Of a stretch of DNA of 5,914 bases, positions 1-5,445 are shown one piece after another. The stretch spans positions 1 to 5,914 of the forward strand of contig JASIGD010000238.1 of the NCBI GenBank assembly GCA_030045295.1, written 5' to 3'. Each line of letters opens with the position of its first letter. Position 1 is the first letter of the stretch. Source of the DNA: Streptosporangiaceae bacterium (lineage in GTDB: Bacteria > Actinomycetota > Actinomycetes > Streptosporangiales > Streptosporangiaceae). A model generated the notes under the pieces. The model was not told the DNA's origin. It saw only the letters and a program-made list of their open reading frames with translations, and ran no database searches. Position numbers and translations under genes: made by a program.

Positions 1-47
1 AGGCACGGGCGGCATGGGAACGGCAGCAGGGACTGCTGGGACTGTGA
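1..47 (+). CDS. 3' end of an upstream gene, possibly the antitoxin of the DUF5615 protein
   Basis: The third reading frame is open from the window edge and ends at TGA 45-47. Its last residues read ARAAWERQQGLLGL, an Ala/Arg-rich helical tail. The stop overlaps an in-frame GTG (44-46) of the following DUF5615 gene as GTGA, the overlap typical of translationally coupled toxin-antitoxin pairs. DUF5615 proteins are often preceded by a small DUF433-type antitoxin, and this tail would fit one, but 14 residues are too few for a family call. Another frame is open to TAA 61-63 and reads as an Arg/Gly-rich peptide, so the choice of frame is an inference. Confidence 0.35.
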   Translation, partial: ARAAWERQQGLLGL

Positions 48-64
48 GCGGGATACCCGGTAAC

Positions 65-436
65 GTGCCCGACGCGTTGCTCCTCGACGAGATGTTCTCG
101 CCCGCGATCGCGACCGATCTCGCTGCCCGCGGCATCGACTGCCGTGCGGTCGTTGCCGATCCTGTCCTGCACGCCCTGTCGGACCTGGAGATCTTCCAGG
201 CGGCACTGGCCGAGGGCCGGGTCCTCGTGACGAACAACGTCCCGGACTTCGAGAGCCTGCGACGTGCACACGAGGCGGCCGGAGACGGGGTTCCTGGCGT
301 CATCTACACGTCCGACCTCACGTTCCCGCGTACGAAAGCGTATGTGTCCCGGCTTGGGGCGGCACTCGCCGCCGCGGCGGCCGACCGCGAGACAGCCCGC
401 TGCGGCGGCGTGCTCTGGCTGCGCCCGCCTGCGTGA
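65..436 (+). CDS. DUF5615 family PIN-like protein (putative toxin-type nuclease)
   Basis: A 123-residue protein from GTG 65 with the DUF5615 layout. It has an N-terminal strand LLLDEMFSP (residues 5-13) carrying the first acidic pair (D8, E9), then LSDLEIF (38-44) with D40, then VLVTNNVPDFE (53-63) with the T-N-N-x-x-D-F signature and D61. A C-terminal helix (89-107) and the tail GVLWLRP follow. DUF5615 has a PIN-like fold and is regarded as the nuclease toxin of DUF433/DUF5615-type pairs; activity here is inferred. The acidic residues expected around the metal site are present. Starts at ATG 14 and GTG 44 are also in frame. GTG 44 would overlap an upstream stop by four bases, while GTG 65 places the fold directly at the N-terminus as in most members. 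No start has a strong ribosome-binding site. Confidence 0.8.
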   Translation: MPDALLLDEMFSPAIATDLAARGIDCRAVVADPVLHALSDLEIFQAALAEGRVLVTNNVPDFESLRRAHEAAGDGVPGVIYTSDLTFPRTKAYVSRLGAALAAAAADRETARCGGVLWLRPPA

Positions 437-460
437 TGTCGGAGTGCCGCAGGGCCGTCA

Positions 461-488
461 AGTGCCGATAATGGACATTATGTAAAGT
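461..488 (+). other. dif: dif-like XerC/XerD recombination site
   Basis: This 28-bp element has an 11-bp left arm AGTGCCGATAA (461-471), a 6-bp centre TGGACA (472-477) and an 11-bp right arm TTATGTAAAGT (478-488). The arms are inverted at their inner ends (ATAA and TTAT), and the inner part forms a palindrome of ATAATG and CATTAT around GA. Compared from memory with E. coli dif (left arm GGTGCGCATAA, right arm TTATGTTAAAT), 8 of 11 left-arm and 9 of 11 right-arm bases agree, including all inner bases that XerC and XerD bind most strictly. It is a sharp AT-rich island in non-coding, otherwise very GC-rich DNA. At dif, XerC and XerD resolve chromosome dimers at the division septum under FtsK control. 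By the usual convention XerC binds the left arm and XerD the right. A plasmid or mobile-module dif copy is the alternative. Confidence 0.8.
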
Positions 489-572
489 AAATGGATGACG
501 ACGCTGCCGCGATGACATCCGCGCGGTCCAGCTCGAGCGGCTCGTTGCCGGGATGCTCGATGAGAGCCGCTG

Positions 573-578
573 TAGGCT
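573..578 (+). promoter_or_regulatory. leaderless -10 element of the VOC gene
   Basis: TAGGCT lies exactly six bases before the ATG at 585, so transcription would begin at or next to the start codon. No Shine-Dalgarno sequence precedes this ATG, which agrees with a leaderless transcript, a common arrangement in actinobacteria. The same hexamer at the same spacing precedes the GalT-like gene on the other strand. No good -35 is visible; TTGCCG at 545-550 is 22 bp away, which is too far. Confidence 0.6.
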
Positions 579-584
579 GCCGTC

Positions 585-1418
585 ATGAGCACGCGCGAGG
601 ACTACCCAGCCGGGGTGCCGTGCTGGGTCGACACCAATCAGCCCGACCCCGTAGACGCCGCCCGGTTCTACTCCGGGCTCTTCGGCTGGCAGACCGAGGA
701 CGCGATGCCCCCCGACGCCGGGGCTCACTACTACATGGCCCGCATCGGCGGCCGGGACGCGGCCGCGATCTCCTCGCAGCCTCCCGGCGCACCACCGCAG
801 GCGGTGTGGAACACCTACATCCGCGTGGAATCCGCCGACGACGCCGCGGCACGGGTGCTCGAGGCGGGCGGGCGGGTGCTCTCCGAGCCGTTCGACGTGT
901 TCGACGCGGGGCGGATGGGCGTGTTCGCCGATCCCGAGGGCGCGGTCTTTTGCGTGTGGCAGCCCGGATCGCACCGCGGCTCGGCGGCGGTCAACGAGCA
1001 TGGCGCGGTGAACTTCAACAACCTGCACACCGACGATGTTGAGGCCGCTCGGGCCTTCTACGGCGCCGTGTTCGGCTGGACGACGATCGACGCGGGCTCG
1101 CCGATGTGGGCTCTGCCGGGCTATGGCGATCATCTGGAGGAGCTCAATCCCGGCCTGCGCGCGGGGATGAAGCAGATGGGCGCACCCGAGGGTTTCGAGG
1201 ACGTCGTGGCGACGATCTTGCCTCGCGAGGGCGGCGCAGCGCGCTGGAGCGTGACCTTCGCCGTCGACGATGTGGACGCGATAGCTGCGCGAGCGCGTGA
1301 GCTCGGAGGCTCGGTCCTGGCCGAGCCGCAGAATGCGCCATGGGTGCGATTCGCCGTCCTCGCCGACCCGGCTGGCGCGTCCTTCACCGCCAGCCAGTTC
1401 GTGGCGGAGAACCGCTAG
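585..1418 (+). CDS. two-domain VOC (glyoxalase/bleomycin-resistance fold) protein, Rv0577-like
   Basis: The 277-residue protein has two tandem VOC domains. Domain 1 spans about residues 10-126 (PCWVDTNQPDPVDAARFYSGLFGW, given here as positions 12-35, then NTYIRVES and GVFADPEGAVFCVWQP). Domain 2 spans about 140-272 (NFNNLHTDDVEAARAFYGAV from 143, then VTFAVDDVDA and FAVLADPAGASFT). Each domain shows the paired signature D-x-x-A-x-x-F-Y near its start and a DPxGA strand near its end. Order, length and phrases such as PPGAP, WNTYI and DAGRM match mycobacterial Rv0577 (TB27.3), a protein linked to methylglyoxal handling and host sensing. Related Streptomyces proteins are often named hydroxylases. 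The substrate here cannot be read from sequence. The ATG at 585 is supported by the TAGGCT leaderless promoter. The gene stands alone, 97 bp after the dif-like site. Confidence 0.9.
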   Translation: MSTREDYPAGVPCWVDTNQPDPVDAARFYSGLFGWQTEDAMPPDAGAHYYMARIGGRDAAAISSQPPGAPPQAVWNTYIRVESADDAAARVLEAGGRVLSEPFDVFDAGRMGVFADPEGAVFCVWQPGSHRGSAAVNEHGAVNFNNLHTDDVEAARAFYGAVFGWTTIDAGSPMWALPGYGDHLEELNPGLRAGMKQMGAPEGFEDVVATILPREGGAARWSVTFAVDDVDAIAARARELGGSVLAEPQNAPWVRFAVLADPAGASFTASQFVAENR

Positions 1419-1613
1419 ACGATCGACATTCGGGATGGGCGCTTCCGGGGCTGCCCCGCCTGCACAGACGCCGACGCAGGCGCTGGGCGAGGCGAATCCG
1501 GTCACGGGCGCCCTGGCCCGCTGATCACCCTGGCCACGAACGACGAGCACCAGCCCGACGGCTCCCGCCCGCAGGGCCGTGTCTACATCCGGGCCGACAA
1601 CCCCACGGCCCGG
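1419..1613. other. intergenic region between convergent genes, coding-like but with no intact gene
   Basis: These 195 bp separate the VOC gene (+) from the DUF899 gene (-). Two overlapping plus-strand stretches have coding-like base use. One is a 29-codon frame from ATG 1435 to TGA 1522-1524 (starting GASGAAPPAQTPTQALGE). The other, from about 1521, reads LITLATNDEHQPDGSRPQ then GRVYIRADNPTAR before running into the antisense of DUF899. Neither has a ribosome-binding site or a family I recognise. A decayed gene is possible. A short hairpin (CGGGG at 1446-1450, CCCCG at 1454-1458) has no T-tract and is not called as a terminator. Confidence 0.3.
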
Positions 1614-2297
1614 TTATGCCTGCGGCGGCGCGGCAGCGTCGTATTCGTCGTGCCAGTTCCACCACTGGTACGGCGGGGTCTGGGGATAGCCCTCGGGCGA
1701 GTCCTCCCACTCCTCCTGCCGCCCGAGCGCGCTCACGTCCAGGTAGCTCCAGGTGCTCCCCAGCGCCTCGTCTCCCCGGTTGTTGATGAAGTAGGTGCGG
1801 AACACCCGGTCGCCGTCGCGGATGAACGCGTTCGTACCGTGCCATTCGTCTACGCCGAAGTCCTTGTCGAAGTCGTCGAGCATGGTGTACCAGGGCATGG
1901 TCCAGCCCATCCGCGCCTTCAGCCGCGCGATGTCAGGCTGCGGCGCGCGCGAGGCGTAGGCGAAGGTGGTGTCACGGGCGTTCAGGTGGACGACGTCGGC
2001 GACCTGGTCGGCCATCAGGGAGCAGCCGACGCACGCATGGTCGGGCCAGCCGTGCACGCCCGGCTCGAAGAAGGCCCGGTAGATGATCAGCTGGCGGCGG
2101 CCCTGGAACAGGTCGAGCAGGCTCGCCTTACCGTCAGGCCCTTCGAACTGATAGTCCTTCTCCACCGCGAGCCACGGCATCCGTCGGCGTTCCGCCGCCA
2201 CCGCGTCCCGGGCGCGACTCAGCTCCTTCTCCTTCACGAGCAGCTGCTGGCGCGCTGCGTCCCATTCCTGCGCACTGACGATCGGAGGGGTCTTCAC
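1614..2297 (-). CDS. DUF899 family protein (thioredoxin-like fold)
   Basis: This 227-residue protein matches DUF899. It has an N-terminal helix with the typical phrase KEKELSRARDAVAAERRRMP (residues 22-41), then a thioredoxin-like core: LLDLFQGRRQLIIYRAFF (60-77), HACVGCSLMADQVAD (87-101) and TFAYASRAP (111-119). MGWTMPWYTMLDDFDKDFGV (130-149) and a C-terminal WWNWHDEYD (211-219) complete it. The C89-x-x-C92 pair lies where DUF899 members carry their redox-like cysteines. The family is related to AhpC/TSA-type proteins, but its reaction is not established, so a thiol-redox role is an inference. The start is GTG at 2297-2295, preceded on the minus strand by a purine-rich AAAGGCAGG, with seven bases between its end and the GTG. 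It is transcribed away from the nucleotidyltransferase gene, with 156 bp between the two starts. Confidence 0.9.
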   Translation of the reverse strand: MKTPPIVSAQEWDAARQQLLVKEKELSRARDAVAAERRRMPWLAVEKDYQFEGPDGKASLLDLFQGRRQLIIYRAFFEPGVHGWPDHACVGCSLMADQVADVVHLNARDTTFAYASRAPQPDIARLKARMGWTMPWYTMLDDFDKDFGVDEWHGTNAFIRDGDRVFRTYFINNRGDEALGSTWSYLDVSALGRQEEWEDSPEGYPQTPPYQWWNWHDEYDAAAPPQA

Positions 2298-2442
2298 GGT
2301 GATGCCTGCCTTTCAGTTCAGGTCCACGAATCAGGTGCTGGCGGTCGCCCGGACCCAGCTCGCACCCACGACCAGTGTGGTACGGCCCGGCAGGCCACCG
2401 TGTCACCGGCTGCCGTTCCGATGGTGTCAAGACAGAGCCGAT

Positions 2443-2448
2443 GGAAGA
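2443..2448 (+). promoter_or_regulatory. ribosome-binding site of the nucleotidyltransferase gene
   Basis: GGAAGA with five bases before ATG 2454 is a well-placed Shine-Dalgarno sequence. It selects this ATG over the in-frame ATG at 2421 and over the long open frame that extends upstream through the antisense of DUF899. Confidence 0.55.
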
Positions 2449-2453
2449 ATGCG

Positions 2454-3254
2454 ATGGTGACGGCAACTACGCCTGCCCGGGCGCGGGCCGGTGAGGTGAG
2501 ACGCCTCCTTGATCGCTTCGCGGCTGACGTCGGCCGCGTGCTGCCGCTGATCGCGTTGTGGGCGCACGGGTCTTTGGCGCTCGGAGACTTTCAGCCTGGC
2601 CGCAGCGATCTGGATCTCATCGCGCTCATCGGCGCGGCGATCACCGACGCGCAACGGCAGGACCTGCAGCACGTTCACGGGACGCTCCTCAGGCAGGCGC
2701 CGCTGGCCAGCGGGCTCCACTGCGCGTACCTGGTCCGCTCCGAGCTGGCCGATCCCGGGCAGCCCCATCTGACCTGGGCCCACGGCGAGTTGCTGCACCG
2801 GGTGGTCTCGCCGGTCAGCCGCCGGGAACTGTGCCGCGGAGGGCTCAGCCTGCTCGGTCCCGCGCCGGCCAGCGTGGTTCCGCCGGTGACCGATCGGGAG
2901 CTGGCGGCCTACATCCGCGGTGACCTGCGAGGCTTCTGGTATCCGAGCACGGAACGGCCCGCCGTGTGGCTGCGGGACATCTGGGTCGACTTGGGAATGT
3001 GCACGCTCGCGCGCGCCGCGGTGACGCTGCAAGACGGACGACTCATCACCAAGAAAGAAGCGCTTGAGGTACTGGCCAGCTGGGGCGCTCCCGCGGACGT
3101 GATCCGTGACATTTACCAGCGGCGATACGAGACCGCGCAGCCGATGTCGGAGCAGTGGCGGGCCAGGCGCGGGTTCTTGGCGCGGACCTACGTCAGGGCC
3201 GGCATCGAACGGGTCCTGGAGCTTCCCCGGGGGTCCCGGCCAGCCCCGGAGTGA
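2454..3254 (+). CDS. AadA-like nucleotidyltransferase with DUF4111-type C-terminal domain
   Basis: The 266-residue protein has the N-terminal nucleotidyltransferase signature G39-S40, then ten residues, then D52-L-D54-L (phrase ALWAHGSLALGDF, then RSDLDLIAL). The two Asp residues are the expected Mg-nucleotide ligands. The C-terminal half is helical and matches the aminoglycoside adenylyltransferase C-terminal domain: WVDLGMCTLARAAVTLQDGR (177-196), ITKKEALEVLASW (198-210) and VIRDIYQRRYE (216-226), as in AadA/ANT(9) enzymes. Such enzymes move AMP from ATP onto streptomycin or spectinomycin. However, the AadA stretch with catalytic Glu87 (LEVTIVV) corresponds here to about residues 86-94 (SGLHCAYLV), with no Glu. 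Antibiotic modification is therefore uncertain and another small substrate is possible. The gene stands alone, divergent from DUF899 and convergent with the GalT-like gene. Confidence 0.8.
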   Translation: MVTATTPARARAGEVRRLLDRFAADVGRVLPLIALWAHGSLALGDFQPGRSDLDLIALIGAAITDAQRQDLQHVHGTLLRQAPLASGLHCAYLVRSELADPGQPHLTWAHGELLHRVVSPVSRRELCRGGLSLLGPAPASVVPPVTDRELAAYIRGDLRGFWYPSTERPAVWLRDIWVDLGMCTLARAAVTLQDGRLITKKEALEVLASWGAPADVIRDIYQRRYETAQPMSEQWRARRGFLARTYVRAGIERVLELPRGSRPAPE

Positions 3255-3256
3255 GC

Positions 3257-3320
3257 GGCGGCGCGCCCGGCCTGTCGCCTGCCGGCATGAACCTCACGCC
3301 GCCGCCGGAAGCGCGCCGCC
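3257..3320. terminator. inverted repeat between convergent genes, possible bidirectional terminator
   Basis: GGCGGCGCGC at 3257-3266 is repeated as its perfect reverse complement at 3311-3320, with a 44-base loop. A smaller hairpin, CCGGC (3267-3271) with GCCGG (3281-3285), nests inside. It fills nearly all of the 78 bp between the nucleotidyltransferase stop and the GalT-like stop, where both transcripts must end. There is no U-tract, as is common for high-GC actinobacterial terminators, but GC-rich DNA also yields such repeats by chance. Confidence 0.35.
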
Positions 3321-3332
3321 ATCGCGGCCGGC

Positions 3333-4358
3333 TCAGAACCTGGTCCTCACGCCTTCTGCCACTTCCTCCGGGCTCAGGTCGATCAGCGCCTCTCCCCAGA
3401 GGCGCTCGAAGTAGGTGGCATCGCAGCGGTACACGGGCTCGGGGTTGGACCGGCTGAGCACCTTGAGCACGACCTGGTGCCCGTCCTGGTGCCCGTGCGG
3501 CCCGCCGCCGATCAGGCCGAAGTTGAACGAGGCCAGGTTCCACGCCCGGTAGGCGGCCAGCACCCGGGAGAGTCCCTGTCCCAGGTCCTGGCAATCCTCC
3601 TCGGTCAGCTCGGTCACGTCGGCTGCGCCAGCGACCACCCCCCACACCTCATGGAACCCGGTGGGCGCGAACGGCGTCAGCCAGCCGACCCGGCCGGTCT
3701 GTCCCACCCACCGGGGACCGCCGGCTTCCTGGTCGACCAGGGCCGCCCAGTAGGATCCGCGGGTTTCCTTCCAGGCCCTGGACTGCTCGACCAGCAGGCG
3801 CTGGCCGGTCAGGCCGTGGGCGTCGTGAGCGGATTGCAGGTGGGGATGGACCAGCGACGCGCCCGAGGGCGGGAGGTAGTTGGCGTTGATCGAGCTCCAC
3901 TGGGCCGCCGGGTCCAGGTGCCGCACCGCCTGCGCGTGGCGGACCATGGCGGTCAGGGCGTCGCCCACGATGGGTGGCGTCAGGTCGTCCAGGTCGAGGA
4001 AGTGCCGCCCGGGATCGTAGATGCCGACCGCGCTGTGGGTCGCGTACGCCATGATGTTGGGCACCACGACGGCCCTGCCGAAGCGGATGCGTCCCTCGGC
4101 GGTGAGCTCGGCGGGAAACGGGACGGTGGCCGTCTCCAGGTACTCGGCGTCGAACGGGCAGAAGGCGGGCTTCGCCGTGAGCTCAGCCATGTCCGGCCGG
4201 GTCGAAGGCTGGAGCTTCACCCCGGTGAGGATCCGGGCGCTCGCTCCCGTCAGGGGATCGCGCCGCCAGCGCAGCCGTACCCGGGTCCAGGCCCCGCCTG
4301 CGCCCAGGTCGGGCACGCTGGCCTCAAGGTCTCGTTCTTCGAAGTCGATCGCAGCCAC
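3333..4358 (-). CDS. galactose-1-phosphate uridylyltransferase-like protein (HIT superfamily)
   Basis: The 341-residue protein has the GalT-type nucleotidyl-transfer active site: NANYLPPSGASLVHPHLQ (158-175) contains H171-P-H173-L-Q175, matching HPHxQ of GalT, where the second His forms the UMP intermediate. The N-terminal half carries CPFD (67-70) at the place of the CPxC zinc motif of GalT. A second half-domain (FHEVWGVVAG 235-244, NLASFNFGLIGGG 274-286) and a C-terminal YFERLWGEALIDLSPEEVAE (316-335) resemble the GalT/ADP-glucose-phosphorylase fold. It most likely moves a nucleotide onto or from a sugar phosphate, but galactose is not shown: no galE or galK lies nearby. The second zinc cysteine is replaced by Asp70. 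The start is GTG 4358-4356, supported by a leaderless TAGGCT element six bases upstream. It is divergent from the sigma factor gene. Confidence 0.78.
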   Translation of the reverse strand: MAAIDFEERDLEASVPDLGAGGAWTRVRLRWRRDPLTGASARILTGVKLQPSTRPDMAELTAKPAFCPFDAEYLETATVPFPAELTAEGRIRFGRAVVVPNIMAYATHSAVGIYDPGRHFLDLDDLTPPIVGDALTAMVRHAQAVRHLDPAAQWSSINANYLPPSGASLVHPHLQSAHDAHGLTGQRLLVEQSRAWKETRGSYWAALVDQEAGGPRWVGQTGRVGWLTPFAPTGFHEVWGVVAGAADVTELTEEDCQDLGQGLSRVLAAYRAWNLASFNFGLIGGGPHGHQDGHQVVLKVLSRSNPEPVYRCDATYFERLWGEALIDLSPEEVAEGVRTRF

Positions 4359-4364
4359 GCGAAC

Positions 4365-4370
4365 AGCCTA
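4365..4370 (-). promoter_or_regulatory. leaderless -10 element of the GalT-like gene
   Basis: On the minus strand TAGGCT lies six bases before GTG 4358, the same hexamer and spacing as at the VOC gene. No Shine-Dalgarno sequence is present, so a leaderless mRNA is likely. No convincing -35 hexamer is visible 16-19 bases upstream. Confidence 0.55.
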
Positions 4371-4469
4371 CGGGTGATCCCTGGGAGCGGTGTGGCGGAG
4401 GCGACTACTCGGTACCGGCCCCGCAATCGGATGCCGGTGACAAAGGTGAGCGGCGCCGCGGGTCGTCCC

Positions 4470-4496
4470 TGTCACATCGGCAGGATCCGGTCCGAC
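4470..4496 (+). promoter_or_regulatory. ECF41-type promoter, probable autoregulation of the sigma gene
   Basis: TGTCACA at 4470-4476 is followed after exactly 16 bases by CGAC at 4493-4496. The motif known for ECF41 sigma factors is TGTCACA-N16-CGTC, so the -35 is perfect and the -10 differs by one base. It sits about 35 bp before the start of an ECF41-like sigma gene, leaving room for a short leader with its ribosome-binding site (AAGGGG, 4518-4523). Self-regulation is the natural reading but is inferred. Confidence 0.65.
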
Positions 4497-4530
4497 ACTG
4501 CTATGACGGATATCGACAAGGGGATGACCG

Positions 4531-5406
4531 ATGGATGAGGGTGACTGGCTCGCAGAGCGCTTCGAGGTGCACCGGCCCCGCCTGCGCGCGGTGGCCCACA
4601 GGATGCTGGGCTCGGCCGCCGACGCCGACGACGCTGTGCAAGAAGCCTGGCTGCGCCTGTGCCGCTCCGACACCTCCAGCGTGGAGAACATGGGCGGCTG
4701 GCTGACCACGATCGTGGCCCGGGTCTGCCTCGACCTGCTGCGCACCCGGCAGTCCCGGCGCGAAGAACCCGTCGGCGAGCACCTGCCCGAGCCGCCGAGC
4801 AACGGCGAGGACCCCGCTGACCCGGCCTACCAGGCGCTCCTGGCGGACTCGGTCGGAGTCGCCCTGCTCGCGGTGCTCGACGTGCTCACTCCGGCCGAAC
4901 GGCTTGCGTTCGTGCTGCACGACATGTTCGACGTCCCCTTCGACCAGATCGCCCCCGTCGTCGACCGCTCCCCCGCCGCCACCCGTCAACTCGCCAGCCG
5001 CGCCCGGCGGCGGGTCCGGGCGGCGGGCCCGGCCTCAGGCGGCGACCCGGTCCGCCAGCGGGAGGTCGTCACCGCCTTCCTGGCTGCCGCGCGCGGCGGT
5101 GACTTCACCGCGCTGCTCGCCCTGCTCGACCCCGGCGTCCCGCTTCGCACCGACCGCGAAGGCGTGCGGATGGGCGCGCCCGAGGAGATCCTCGGTGCTC
5201 AGGACGTGGCCAGCCTCTTCGCGCAGTACGCTCACGGCGTCCGCCCGGCCGTCATCAACGGGCTCGCCGGAGCGGTCTGGGCCCCGGGCGGGCGGCCGCG
5301 CGCCGTCTATTTCTTCACCGTCGCAGGCGGGAGGATCACCGCCATCGAACGGGTGGCGAACCGCGACCGGCTCCGGGAGCTCGACCTCGTCATCCTCGAC
5401 GGCTGA
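4531..5406 (+). CDS. ECF41-like RNA polymerase sigma factor with SnoaL-type C-terminal domain (SigJ family)
   Basis: The 291-residue protein has sigma region 2 (about 8-75: RPRLRAVAHRMLGSAADADD at 15-34, VQEAWLRL, GGWLTTIVARVCLDLLRTR at 55-73). A Pro-rich linker contains LPEP (85-88). Sigma region 4 (about 108-162) includes LTPAERLAFVLHDMFDVPFD (119-138), QIAPVVDRSPAATRQLASRA (139-158) and the Arg-rich helix end. A SnoaL-like domain (about 175-286) ends the protein. In ECF41 factors this extra domain, instead of a separate anti-sigma factor, controls activity, and the WLPEP linker and DGGGK loop make the contact. Here LPEP is kept without the Trp, and the loop reads TDREGV (207-212) instead of DGGGK. 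AAGGGG with seven bases before ATG 4531 fixes the start. An ECF41-type promoter lies upstream. The usual carboxymuconolactone decarboxylase/oxidoreductase/epimerase partner gene is not in the window. Confidence 0.9.
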   Translation: MDEGDWLAERFEVHRPRLRAVAHRMLGSAADADDAVQEAWLRLCRSDTSSVENMGGWLTTIVARVCLDLLRTRQSRREEPVGEHLPEPPSNGEDPADPAYQALLADSVGVALLAVLDVLTPAERLAFVLHDMFDVPFDQIAPVVDRSPAATRQLASRARRRVRAAGPASGGDPVRQREVVTAFLAAARGGDFTALLALLDPGVPLRTDREGVRMGAPEEILGAQDVASLFAQYAHGVRPAVINGLAGAVWAPGGRPRAVYFFTVAGGRITAIERVANRDRLRELDLVILDG

Positions 5407-5433
5407 CACGCGAGGCCGCTCCGGCGTGCCTGC

Positions 5434-5439
5434 GATGAT
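5434..5439 (+). promoter_or_regulatory. possible leaderless -10 of the MOSC gene
   Basis: GATGAT lies six bases before ATG 5446, the same distance as the two TAGGCT elements in this window. The only Shine-Dalgarno-like sequence (GGAG, 5441-5444) is one base from the ATG, too close to work, so a leaderless transcript is plausible. Co-transcription with the sigma gene is the alternative. Confidence 0.25.
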
Positions 5440-5445
5440 CGGAGC

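Noticed and set aside
478..582. Minus-strand open stretch of 34 codons ending at TAA inside the dif right arm (reads LIEHPGNEPLELDRAD and on)
   Set aside because: It has no start codon after the stop at 583-585 and no recognisable family. It is probably chance in GC-rich DNA, though a remnant gene tail cannot be excluded.
318..1550. Long minus-strand open frame opposite the VOC gene
   Set aside because: Low-complexity Arg/Ala/Gly/His composition, no domain, and fully overlapped by a clear VOC gene. It is a GC-rich shadow.
2371..2381. ACCA-GTG-TGGT partial palindrome in the divergent DUF899/nucleotidyltransferase region, considered as an operator
   Set aside because: The arms are only four bases and symmetry breaks outside them. 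No regulator gene adjoins.
1650..2453. Upstream extension of the nucleotidyltransferase frame to ATG 1650
   Set aside because: It runs antisense through the DUF899 gene and shows no domain. The well-spaced GGAAGA site supports ATG 2454 as the true start.
3477..4538. Long plus-strand open frame opposite the GalT-like gene
   Set aside because: Composition is that of an antisense shadow (Val/Gly/Arg/Gln rich), with no recognisable domain. The minus strand carries the HPHLQ enzyme.
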